A stretch of DNA of 64,000 nucleotides from positions 54,989,401 through 55,053,400 of the forward strand of contig NC_133529.1 in assembly GCF_048544455.1 (NCBI RefSeq). The letters run 5' to 3'. Below the pieces are notes generated by a model, which worked only from the letters and a program-made list of their open reading frames with translations, ran no database searches and was not told the DNA's origin. Position numbers and translations under genes: made by a program. Numbering within the stretch: the first letter of the stretch is position 1; the number at the start of each line of letters is the position of its first letter. This DNA is from Silene latifolia. Taxonomy: Eukaryota; Streptophyta; Magnoliopsida; Caryophyllales; Caryophyllaceae. Below, piece by piece: positions 50,146-59,997 of this stretch.

Positions 50146-50758
50146 GATTGTAGATCAGCTTCTTCCTTTCTTCTTTTCTTCTTTTCTTCCTTTCTCTTCA
50201 TACAATCCTTGAGGATTTCCTCGGGGATACAAGGATCTTTTCTCATCATTGCCCATCTACTCTAGTATGTACAAAGGCCTTCTAGTCTTGTCTTCTCTTT
50301 GATGCTTGGTCATTGAATTCAATCAATTTAGCTTCATTTTGCCATGAAAATGCAAGGTTTGCACTCCTTTCCTACCAAGGGATCAAAACCTCAAAGAATA
50401 TGCAAAACAAAGGACTAAAGACAATAAATGACCCAAATATGCACTAAAAAGCATGGGAATAAGGCTAATTCGGGGACTAAATATGCTCAAATTATGGTCA
50501 CATCACTTACTCTATTTTTGATCACATCTTATTTCAATCCTTGCTATTTTAATTGTTGGCTCTCTCTCTTTGCCTTTTATTTCAGTTATTAGTTTAGTAA
50601 AAAAATTCAAATACACCCCAATTAGTTACCGTGACGGACTAGAATAACAAGTAGATATAATAGCCTCCCTGTGGAGTATGATACCGACTTACCTGTACTA
50701 TATTAGTTAGAGCCGGTTGGTTTATTTTTGATAGGGTTGCGACAGCCGTGTCAAATTT

Positions 50759-50772
50759 TGGCGCCGTTGCCG
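50759..50772 (+). other. Primer-binding site of element D
   Basis: TGGCGCCGTTGCCG, tRNA-Asp type, six bases after the LTR end. Confidence 0.85.
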
Positions 50773-50876
50773 AAGAGGCAATTAGCCTATTTGCTTGTTT
50801 AGTTTAGTTTGTTTTTTGTCTGAAGGGATTTTTAATTTCTTGAGACATTTCTTATTTCTTTCCACTTAGTTTTGTT

Positions 50877-52187
50877 TATGCCCAGGTCTAACAGGTCAGA
50901 ATTAGTATCAGCTGATCTTGAACAGGAGCGGACTTTTTACCGTCGACAAAACTTACTGAGAAAGAATCATCGAGAGGAAGTCTTGAGTACTCTTGAACCT
51001 GTTTTAGAAAACTTTACATTTGCGTAAGATCAGTCTTTAGAGGAAGACACTTCTATTTCTGCAACAGTTACTGAATCTGCAAAGATGCCTAATATTGCGA
51101 GTCATTCTGGGCTGACAGCTGCTTCCATTTCTAAGGGTTTTAATCTTGCAACGGAAGATGGGAATACCTTTGATATTCGGCCGTCTTACATTAATCTGGT
51201 TGAGAGAAACCTATATAGGGGAGTAAGTGGTGAGGATCCGAGAAAGCATATGGAGGTATTCACGGATTATTGTTCTACCATTCCCGCCACTAAGGGAGTA
51301 ACACAAGACAAGATAAAGGAAGTCCTGTTTCCTTTTTCGATTACTGATGGAGCCCGAGAGTGGCTAACTGATTTGGATAGGACTGCAGCTGGGATTATTG
51401 ATTGGGAGACTTTGGCATTTGCTTTCTATAAAAGATACTTCCCTCCACAGAGAACTAACGCATTGAGAGGGCAGATTACGAGTTTCAAGCAAACTCCGTC
51501 AGAGAATTTGTATGAAGCATGGGGTAGATTTAAAAAGTTGGTTTGGTCTGTCCCACATCATGGGTTTAACCAGTGGTTTTTATGCAACCAGTTTTACAAT
51601 TAGTTTTATGACGACCACCGCACTATTTTAGATGTTGCAGCCAATGGCAGATTTCAGAAGAACATTAATGATGATAAGGGCTGGGGTATTATAGAATAGA
51701 TGGCTACCCATTGTGTTGAATATGGGAATCCGAGAAGTGGTACAAGAACGGTCTCTACAGATAATAGTGCACTTGTGGCTCAATTGGAAGCCATGAATGC
51801 AAGATTTGATAAGTTCGAGTTGCAGGCCGCGGGAAATCAACAGACAGTCCACTTATTGACTAAACAAGAGACCATATCATGTGAGAGATGTGGTGGTACT
51901 GATGGTCATTCTGCAGTGGAATGCCTAGCTGAGAAGGAGCAAGTCTATGCCTTTTAACAATATAGGCAAGGAGGCTCTTTTTATAACAATTAAGCTGGAG
52001 TTCATCCTAATTTGAGATGGACTAGCCAAAATGTCTTGAATCCTACACCTCCACCGCAGCAACAAGCTTATGTACCGCCTCATAAAGCTCAACAATAAGG
52101 CTTTCAAAAGCCTCCTTCTTTACCACCGCCGCAACAAGGTGCTTCTTCTTGTGGAATAAGTGATATAGCCGAGTTGAAGTCGATGGT
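50877..52187 (+). pseudogene. Gag region of element D
   Basis: The main open part, 51085-51603, has INLVERNLYRGVSGEDPRKH, AREWLTDLDRT, FYKRYFPPQRTN, ENLYEAWGRFKK and VPHHGFNQWF, a Retrotrans_gag capsid close to that of B. A CCHC-like cluster (CERCGGTDGHSAVEC) and a Pro/Gln-rich linker follow. Cut by solo LTR G and otherwise broken. Confidence 0.85.
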
Positions 52188-54633
52188 TGTGGACATGGCC
52201 CACCTGCGTATGCCCAGCCGATCTGTGAACACGGCAGCGGTCTTTTTGAAAGCCACGCTCGGTGGCATAAAAATGCTTTCGACCGGATCATTTTAGATCG
52301 GTTGGTTTCGTCTCGGCAAGGGTCTCGAAACGATGCAAGAGATGTTCGGAGTCGCCACCAAGCATTTGTGGGATGCTTGGAACCCGTTCGAATCCACTTT
52401 ATTCCTAGGTCAACCAAGGAAAAAAGCGGTGTTTGACATAGGTACTAAAGATACGGAATCGTCCCTCTTTAGCATCCTATCCCTAGAATGACTCTTGTAC
52501 GCCCTGGATAAGGTCATCCACTATCCAAAGTTTCTGAGTAAGAGGTGAATGTACATATTGGGAAGCCTTTTAACCGGACACTCAATCCCGCCCGCGGCTG
52601 CGGCCTCTACTGATCGATTTTTGTTGGTTAAATGCTAAAAATTGATAAAACGGGTAAATGCATGAATGCGCATCCACTAGTTTGAACCTAACATGTGAGC
52701 TTTCTATGTCGGTTTGTTTAATCCAAGTATCAAGTATTTGATGTCAAGTTGGATTTAATGTTTATTTGCATGCAAGACGGAAATTAAACATTCATTTACC
52801 AAATTAGGTTTATGGTGCATAACGTGATCCGTTTGTCTTAGTAAGGCGTTTTTGCAAATGTGATGTAAAATGAGCAGATTCGTCATCTGATCCGTCCTGT
52901 ATTCGGGTTAACCGAAGTCGGGATCGTCGTAGACAAATGCTGGAAGGGGAAAAGACCCTGCATCAGGCAGCCGTAAGAGGCGCGAGCCTACTGGCGATGC
53001 AAATGGGTCTGCCCAGGTTTGAAAATGGAAAGATAAGTGGCCTGTTTAGGCGCGGGTCAACAGACGATGAAATACGTCTTCTGACCGTTGAAAATGTTTA
53101 TAAAATGTATTGAAAAGTGGGTGTTTGAACCCGTCTTGATTTGAAAAGGCGGTTTAGGCCGCTTTTGTGCTAATTTGAAGAACGAGACTTGAATATTCGT
53201 CATTGTTTTGACAAATATTCAATGTCGGGTTCGGTTTTGCAAGCTTGACATGAATAGTTTTGAAAATGATTATGATCTATTTGTTTTAAGTTCATTTCTT
53301 TGTAATTAGTCAACGTTCATCATCGTAATCGGGTTAAAATCCGACATGGTATGTAGAACCATGGATGACTTTGTGTTGGTGACTAATATATTTATTTTGA
53401 AAATGTAAAAAAATGAAATAAAAGGTTTTAAAATACCTTTTATAATGTAATTAACCAAATATTATCACCGAAACACGGATTGAACCGTCATGGTATTAGG
53501 ACCCAAGGGTGAAAAATGTTTCATGGTTAAAAACTTGTCACAAGAAAAATGATTTGAAATATTTGAAATGGTAAAAACCGATTACAAATATGAAATAAAA
53601 TTAAAAAGAGATGAAGAGACCAAACATGGTTTGGATTTAAGGTGAGGGGGTGCTTTAGGCGCGAGCTTGTGTGCTACATAAGTAGCCCCTGCCTCGACCA
53701 AAAATCCGATTTTGGCTAATTCACCCCATGTTTTGGACCATGTTATGCATGATTTAGCATGTTATAGTCATGAAACAAATGATAAACATGATAGAAGAAG
53801 ATTTTTTTACACCCTCATACTTACATGCTAGGCTTGAGACGAGAAACCGACGAAAGTGTATCATTTTGTTTGGCCGGAAAACTCGGTTTGAAAACCGTTT
53901 TAGCAAGTAAAAGAGTGTTTTGTTTTAGTTTAGTTGTGGTGTAGTGGTCGAGATGGTCGGTCAAGTGATTTAATGCACGATGACGGTACCAAACAATGTG
54001 TAAGGCTTGTGTTTACGATCGGTAGGTCGTAAAAACGTGTCGGTTGGTGACTTGAGAAGTCGAGTCTAGAGGGAGAAAAGATGGGGCGGGCACTCGCGTA
54101 ACTCTCAAATGATGGCATTTGAGGGGTATTTATAGGAAAATGGGTGGCAGTGTGTGTTTTGAGCGATGTGGTCGTATGGCCTGCTCAAAGAGGAGCGAGC
54201 CATTTCGCGCGTCTTCGGTTGTCTTTTCGCTATCACACAAGTGTAATCATGATTTGTTCTATCCTAGGATTTGGAAGACCTTCATTTTTACTTGACCATT
54301 TAGGATTCCGAGAAATCTTAACATGGAAGCATTTGAAAGGTTTGTTTTTTTGTGTTTGACTAGTTGTTGGAGTCGGGATTTGAATTTTGACTCGGTTTTT
54401 GGTCCGGTGTCGGTTTTGACTCTAATTAGTGTCATTGCGACCTCGTCGTCATGAATTAAACACTCCAGGTACTTTTGAAAAGTTTTGAAATATTTTATTT
54501 TCGAAATCATTTTATGTTTTCCGACGTATAGTTGTACACAAACTGTTGATCAAATGCTGCGATTCCTAAGCATGTTGTAGTCCAATAATCATCGGGTGTT
54601 TGTTGGATACTCGACAGATACTGGGTATCTAAA
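52188..54633 (-). mobile_element. Solo LTR G of a Tat/Retand-type gypsy
   Basis: One LTR of 2446 bp with the TSD ATGGT (52183-52187 and 54634-54638) and no internal region, so it arose by recombination between two LTRs. Minus strand: starts TAGATACCCAGTATCT within three bases of its edge and ends CCATGTCCACA, as in E and F. It lies inside the gag region of D. It holds GGCGCGAGCC words (52979, 53657) and a TATA box. Confidence 0.85.
54127..54134 (-). promoter_or_regulatory. TATA box in solo LTR G
   Basis: TATAAATA on the minus strand, matching 16583-16590 in element E. Confidence 0.5.
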
Positions 54634-54638
54634 ATGGT

Positions 54639-55890
54639 GCAATCAGTGACTATTCAATTGCAGAAAAGTGACCAAGCAAAGGATGCTTCCATTAAGTCAC
54701 TTGAATCCCAGATAGCTCAACTGGCTAACAATCAAGCTTCAAGACAACCCAGGTATTTACCGTCACAACCTGACAAGAAACAACATGAGACGATAAATCT
54801 GATCAGTCTAAGGAGTTGTCTTTCCTATGAAGGACCCAAACTATCAGAAAAAGAATGCTGAACTTTCTGACTCGGGGACTGAAGCTACTGCTCAAGAAAA
54901 GTCGTCTTTTGACGAAAAAGCTATTGTTCCGTCTAAAATACTCGATCGAGTAGTTACTGGTGATCGATCGAGTACAATTGTTGAAAAAGTTCTCGATCGA
55001 GCACTGATGAAAAGAGAGATCTCGATCGAGTGGATCAAAGTGCTCGATTGAGCACTATTTTGAGAAAAGTTCTCGATCGAGAGGTATTGTTCCTCGATCG
55101 AGTAATTCCAATCCTGAATGTGACAATTCTTTTTCAAAGAGAAATGAAGGCCTAGCTATTCCAATTACAGTCCCATTTCCGAGATGATTGCAGAGCAAGA
55201 AGATTGAGTAACAATTCGGTAAGTTTGCCGAAGTTTTGAAAAATCTTCATGTTTCTGTACCATTTGCTGATTTACTAACCCACGTACCCTCCAATATGAA
55301 ATTTATGAAAGACATTTTAGCGCGTAGGAGGAATATTAATGACCATGAGACAATGGCTTTGACTGAAGCGGGCACTGCCTTAATTCAAAATAAGACCCCA
55401 CCTAAGTTGTCTGACCCGGGTAGTTTCTCTATACAATGTCATATTGGGACCCATTTAATTGACAACGCTTTGTGCGACTTGGAAGCTAGCGTTAGGTTTT
55501 TACCATTGTCTCTTGCTAAGAGGCTTGGTTTAACAAAATTTCATTGTACTAATATGACCGTACAGATGGCCGATCATACTGTATCACGGCCTTTTGGTGT
55601 CTTGCAGGACATACCTGTTAACATAGGGAAGTTATTTATTCCCGTCGATTTTGTAGTCTTGGATATCCCCGAAGACTCATATACTCCTATTATTTTAGGA
55701 TGACCATTTCTATATACCGCTCGTGCAGTAATAGATGTTGGGGGGCCGACTTTGACTTTTCAGGTAGGTGATGAGGAATTGACCTTTTACCAGTCTATTG
55801 TTCGTAGGGCCCTTATGTTGGTCAAGCCCTGCAATGCTATTCCCTCGACAGACCCTGATGTTTGGTTGGACCAAAAATGTTTTGCCCTTC
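54639..55890 (+). pseudogene. Gag-linker and protease region of element D
   Basis: Begins with a coiled-coil-prone linker (IKSLESQIAQLANNQ) and a stretch whose codons contain the CTCGATCGAG cluster. At 55236-55703 comes a gypsy protease similar to that of B (LSDPGSFSI, LFIPVDFVVLDIPEDS, TPIILG). Element C cuts it off before the reverse transcriptase. Part of a broken element. Confidence 0.75.
54939..55105. repeat. CTCGATCGAG word cluster inside D coding DNA
   Basis: About eight copies in 167 bp between gag and protease blocks. The same word clusters occur in the LTR of D. Confidence 0.85.
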
Positions 55891-56194
55891 TGATGTGAAC
55901 ATTTTATGCGCACATTTAGTCCCCTAATTGAGCCTATTTTGCATACTATTATAACATTCTGTGGCCATTTTATCCGTCAAAACCTTCCTATTTGCTTTTC
56001 TATCGCATTTCATATGTTTTGTAGAAAAGAAGATAATAAGGCGGAAATTCCCGTCTTTCGTGCATATTTGGAAGGTACTTGACGACACTGAATGGACTAG
56101 TATGAAGAGGAAGCAAAGACTAAAGACCAACCCCGTGAGAATAAAATGGGAATGAGCAAAGAGAAGAAGAGAAGGAGAATCACTGCTGTAGAAC

Positions 56195-56355
56195 AATCCG
56201 AGCGGATTGCCTCAAATCCGCACGTCTCCACACTACGCAATCCGAGTGTCTTGCATTGAATCCGCTCGGATTGCCCCGCCAGAATCCGACCGGATTGTCC
56301 CTAATCCGCTCGTCTTCTTCTCCCAGAATCCGCCCGTCCCGACCACAATACGCAC
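56195..56355. repeat. CCGCTCG word cluster, 5' LTR of C
   Basis: About ten copies of AATCCGCTCGGATTG, AATCCGCCCGTC and similar. A matching array lies at 63787-63960. Confidence 0.85.
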
Positions 56356-56514
56356 GGATTCCTTCACAGCACGGGTTGTCTTCTTCAAGCTACGAAAAGA
56401 GAAGCCCTTCTCTCAGAAAATACCGGCTTCTCCTTGCTCAACTCAAAAGTGTAATTACTAGTTTAGCCCTTAGTTAACCCTAATTGCATCCACCTAATTT
56501 CCACTATAAATATC

Positions 56515-56522
56515 CCATGTTG
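56515..56522 (+). promoter_or_regulatory. TATA box in the C LTR
   Basis: CCACTATAAATATCCC, like the box of B in its own orientation. Confidence 0.5.
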
Positions 56523-57543
56523 TAATTAAACAAGGGTGTGGGTTTTTTAGGAAGAAATTCTCTTAGATTAGATTAGGAGTAGATTAGAATAAATTATCAT
56601 TTAATCTTTCCACAATTTATACATTAATCTCTCCTTAATTGTTGTTCAAGTTTATTTTTGGGTAATTGAAGATTATTGGGTTTATTGGGAGATTGACAAC
56701 CTTCCATCAATCATCAAGTTCTTCTATTATTCTTTGCTTTATTGTTTGGATCATCTTAAGTTGGTATAATTCCTTTACTCTTTACTCTTTATTGTTCATT
56801 TCTTCATTCCATTATCATGTTTATACTTGTTGTGATGATTGACGCCATTAATGACATGTTTCCCATGATAATGAGTGAGTAGTTCTTTAGCTAGGATTAG
56901 TGGGTAACTAGGGGAAACCAACATGGGACTGATTCATGCTTAATCTAATATGTTCACATGATTAAATTGCTTGCTTGTTGTGATGTCAACTTTATGCACA
57001 TGTTATGTTTGATGAAATGCTAAGCCTATGAACCCTTGCATTTACAACCATCTCTTATCTACTCAACTTGACTTGTAAGATATAAACCAACTCGAGTCTT
57101 GTTAGACCATGCATAGAAGTTGATTAGGAGGAAAGTAAGTCGACTTGTAGGTGTTGTACAATCTAATCGATTCGGCTCCGGGACCCAACTCTTCCTAAGA
57201 ACCGTAAGATATAACCCAACTCGGTTCCTCCACAACATTAATTGCTTGCAACCTTGTAAACATGTTTGTATGATCAACACCATGAATCCCCTATGCCCCC
57301 ATGATATCCTAGCACTTTTTATCAATTATTTACATCCTTCCTTTTATTGCTTGTTTTACCTTATTGTTTGCACACAACTCCAAACCCAACCAAATTGTGA
57401 CACTAGCATAAATTGAGATAGATAGACTTAGAACCCAAAGCACACCGTCCCATGGATCGACCTCGACTTACCGCTAACTAGTTGTTTGTTGAGTATTATA
57501 AATGTGTTTGATTGGATGAGTGACGACATCACCCACATCAAAA

Positions 57544-57560
57544 TGGCGCCGTTGCCGGGG
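57544..57560 (+). other. Primer-binding site of element C
   Basis: TGGCGCCGTTGCCGGGG, tRNA-Asp type, three bases after the LTR. Confidence 0.9.
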
Positions 57561-57603
57561 ATGGTGCTATGTGATTAAGTTCTTACTTGTTTGTCTATTT
57601 TGA

Positions 57604-59037
57604 TTGTGCTTTTACCTTGAGGAACTTGTTCCTCAAGGATTGTTTTTACCGTTTTCTTGTAGTTTCCTTGTTTGTAGTTATATCTTTGTCCTAGCTATGA
57701 TGATGACCCAAGACTTGGTACATGGAGTATGTTGTGGATGTTTTGAGTATGACTATGGGTATGGGGAGTTTGAGGAGCAAGTCAACACAAACCTACCTTA
57801 TTATTTGTACAACGAAAATACTAACCACTACCCCAATTTCTCCCACCAAAATTACCACACCCAATATCAACAACAACCACCCACCCAATACCCATTTCAC
57901 AATGAACTTCAATTGCCACAATACAACCACTTTCACACCTACCCACAACAAAAAGATGAACCCATTCAAAACATGATTCTCCAAATGATGGGAGACCAAC
58001 AAAACTTCTTCAACCAAATGCTAGAAGAGAGCCGAAAAGAAGATAGTGTTCTTAAAGACATTGTTATCCAAAGAGAGGAGTTGAGGATTCAAATTGCCCA
58101 ATTAAAAGAATTTCAAGCAAACACTCACCACCGTTCTTTGGATATTGAGCATAAATGCGAGTTTGAAGTAGTGACATTTGACATGGAAGATGAAAAGTGG
58201 GAAGAGCCAAGTTCCTTGAGCTCTTGTGACTATGAAAGTGTTGTGTTCGATGAGGAAGACATGAGGTTGAGCAAACCAAACACTCTTAACCTTTGTGAGT
58301 ATGAGGGTGTCTCTTTTGATGTGAACGTTGAGGTGTTGGATAAAGAGCTAAATGAAGCCCCCATTTATGATTCACATAAGGATAGCAACAATGATGATGA
58401 GCCTAGAGGAGGGACTCTCAATATCACCTTGCTTGAGGAGCCTATCCTTGAGACATTTGAGATACCCTATCATGAAGAAGAACGTCCTTCCTTTATCCTT
58501 CATGAAGACCACTTGGCACCTATCTTGGAGCCAATGATCATTGAAGGGGATATGTTAGACCTTCTTCAAAAGGCCAAAGTTTCTTACAAGAGCTATTTGG
58601 TAAAAAAGCTTAAAGAGAAAATTGCTCGTGAGGCTACTTGTGAAGATTTGGCACCCATGATTTCAACTCCTATGGTATCCGGTCATCAAAGTCATGAAAA
58701 TTCTCTTTCTACTCATGAAGGATTGATAAATTCAAATGCTATCATCATCACCAAAATTGAAGAAGAAGTTGGTAAGTGGAAGTCCACGGATGAAAATGAA
58801 CCACACTTCATGCTTAGTCTTAACAAGAATCATGGGTGTATATATTTGAAGCATCGGGAAAGCTCTAACGCTAAGGAGAAGCCAAGAAAAAGAGCATGCT
58901 ACAAGCCTCATTGGCCAAGTTTCATATTCAAATTGAGCAACCCATACTTATGCTTATTTGGAGCTTGTTCACAAGCTTTTGATCTCTTATTAAGAGCTTT
59001 GAGCTCTATGGATAAGAGTCTCTACAAATTGAACTAG
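57604..59037 (+). CDS. 477-codon frame of element C: gag-tail-like N-terminus joined to an unrecognised acidic region
   Basis: The start is uncertain: the first methionine is at 57604, but MMMTQDLVHG near 57697 is an equally good start, since the preceding residues are hydrophobic and could be accidental. Residues about 62-180 (YLYNENTNHYPNFSHQNYH, Gln/Pro-rich, then MMGDQQNFFNQMLEES and IVIQREELRIQIAQLKEFQ) resemble the linker and coiled coil after the zinc knuckle in the gag of B. The rest is acidic, with a loose repeat (CEFEVVTFDMED, CDYESVVFDEED, CEYEGVSFDVN), followed by a basic segment. No capsid, zinc knuckle or enzyme is present. I do not recognise the C-terminal part. Confidence 0.65.
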   Translation: MCFYLEELVPQGLFLPFSCSFLVCSYIFVLAMMMTQDLVHGVCCGCFEYDYGYGEFEEQVNTNLPYYLYNENTNHYPNFSHQNYHTQYQQQPPTQYPFHNELQLPQYNHFHTYPQQKDEPIQNMILQMMGDQQNFFNQMLEESRKEDSVLKDIVIQREELRIQIAQLKEFQANTHHRSLDIEHKCEFEVVTFDMEDEKWEEPSSLSSCDYESVVFDEEDMRLSKPNTLNLCEYEGVSFDVNVEVLDKELNEAPIYDSHKDSNNDDEPRGGTLNITLLEEPILETFEIPYHEEERPSFILHEDHLAPILEPMIIEGDMLDLLQKAKVSYKSYLVKKLKEKIAREATCEDLAPMISTPMVSGHQSHENSLSTHEGLINSNAIIITKIEEEVGKWKSTDENEPHFMLSLNKNHGCIYLKHRESSNAKEKPRKRACYKPHWPSFIFKLSNPYLCLFGACSQAFDLLLRALSSMDKSLYKLN

Positions 59038-59997
59038 TTTGGTGGAGTCCTACCTCAAAGCCACCATTTGTAAGATATTTCTTGAACCCCTTTACTTTGT
59101 ATAATATTGTACATTTACTTTTGCATTTAATTTCTTACATGAGAGAGAAGAGAGAGAGAGTCATCTTACATGTTTCATGAGCAAATTTCAGAAAAAAATA
59201 AGGAAAAAGAGAAAATCAGTGAAAAATGGGGTATGTTGCTTCATGAAAAAGAAATAAGGAGAAGGAGAGAAGCAGAAAGACGCCCGGATTCCAGCAAATC
59301 CGCCCGTCCAGGGCCCGCGGGAAAGAAAAAGTTGAAACTGCTGAAGAATTCGTGCGGATTCCAGAAAATCCGCCCGTCCCAGGCAATCCGTCCGTCTTCT
59401 TCACGGGACGCCCGTCCCGTGTGTCATCCAGAAGCAAGATTTTGAACTGTGTCAAAGTCCGTGCGGATTATCGAAAATCCGCCCGTCCAGATCAAGCCGT
59501 GCGTCCCGAACAAAATCCGCCCGTCCTTTCCCTGCTTCCCAGCCAAAGAAATTCTCTGTCCTAGAATCCGTGCGGATTCTACCAAAGACGCCCGTCTTCT
59601 TTCCCGACAATCCGCCCGTCCCGTCTTAAATCCGCTCGGATTGTACTGTTTATACGGATAAAACGGGTTTGACCCAATCTTATCCGTTCGGATTCCCTAC
59701 TCCTTCTATATAATCACCCCCCCTTCTCCCTCATTTCCTCACCTTACCAAACCCTAAAACACTCATCTCAACCCTCAAAATCATCCCCCAATCCTCAAAA
59801 AAAAAAAAAACACCCCCATCACCAACATTCAAATGGCACCATTGACAAGCACCAAAGGAAAGGCCAAGAAATTGGTTGAATCATTCGGGAAGAAGCGCAA
59901 GGGATCAAGCTCTTCAACACCACGAGAGGTAGTACTACCAAGGAACACCCGACCCTTAATGAGGGGAGGCATTGAATAACTCAACAACTTCCAAGAA
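59038..59997 (+). other. Spacer of element C between its two frames
   Basis: Contains the shared CCACCATTTGTAAGATATTTC-like block, a GA microsatellite (about 59142-59160), a CCGCCCGTC word cluster, an A-run and, at 59833, a methionine codon starting MAPLTSTKGKAKKLV, which may be the natural N-terminus of the next protein's family. Confidence 0.55.
59278..59645. repeat. CCGCCCGTC/CGGATT word cluster, internal part of C
   Basis: About 18 copies of AATCCGCCCGTCC, GTGCGGATTC and variants in 370 bp, placed upstream of the ORF1-like gene exactly as in element B. Confidence 0.87.

Larger units (their letters stand above)
30394..50505 (-). mobile_element. Element B: Ty3/gypsy (Athila-like), lacking visible RT and integrase
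   Basis: Flanked by the TSD CTTAC (30389-30393 and 50506-50510). The LTRs are 30394-32173 (3') and 44765-50505 (5', with a CACTA inside). The minus strand carries a tRNA-Asp-type primer-binding site, gag, protease and, near the 3' LTR, an Athila ORF1-like gene. No reverse transcriptase or integrase region is found between protease and ORF1. Without the LINE and CACTA it would be about 11 kb. The LTRs differ at roughly 35-40 of 1780 sites by eye (about 2%). Outer structure whole; a few breaks in the coding parts. Confidence 0.88.
44765..50505 (-). repeat. 5' LTR of element B, interrupted by a CACTA transposon
   Basis: 1787 bp when the CACTA and one AGA are set aside. The uninterrupted left LTR reads GGATTAAGAGAATTAT at the insertion point. 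Confidence 0.92.
29172..50753 (+). repeat. 5' LTR of element D, interrupted by element B
   Basis: About 1.47 kb without B. It ends GCCGTGTCA six bases before the primer-binding site. Confidence 0.65.
29172..55890 (+). mobile_element. Element D: Ty3/gypsy, 5' part with three insertions
   Basis: The parts are an LTR (29172-30393, continuing 50511-50753), a tRNA-Asp-type primer-binding site, a gag region (50877-52187), a further gag-linker and protease region (54639-55890), then element C. The rest of pol would lie beyond the right edge. It is interrupted by B (in the LTR), solo LTR G and C. The LTR start at 29172 (TGATGCGTGC) is inferred by likeness to the TGATGTG starts of B and C; no second LTR is available to confirm it. 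The gag and protease resemble the Athila type. Broken by insertions and a few other breaks. Confidence 0.75.
55891..57540 (+). repeat. 5' LTR of element C
   Basis: 1650 bp, with inverted tips TGATGT...ACATCA. A stretch near 57060-57290 matches the part of the B LTR around the ATCGATTCGGCTCCGGGACC block in reverse orientation, showing a family link. Confidence 0.92.

Noticed and set aside
52340-52400. A tRNA-like B box (GTTCGAATCC) in solo LTR G, with its inverse near 27664 in the E LTR
   Set aside because: There is no A box or cloverleaf at the right distance, and the stretch lies in the LTR of E and G, so it is not a tRNA gene.
55924-56196. A 90-codon minus-strand frame, repeated at 63516-63788
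   Set aside because: Both are copies of the same LTR segment of element C, on the antisense strand of the LTR.
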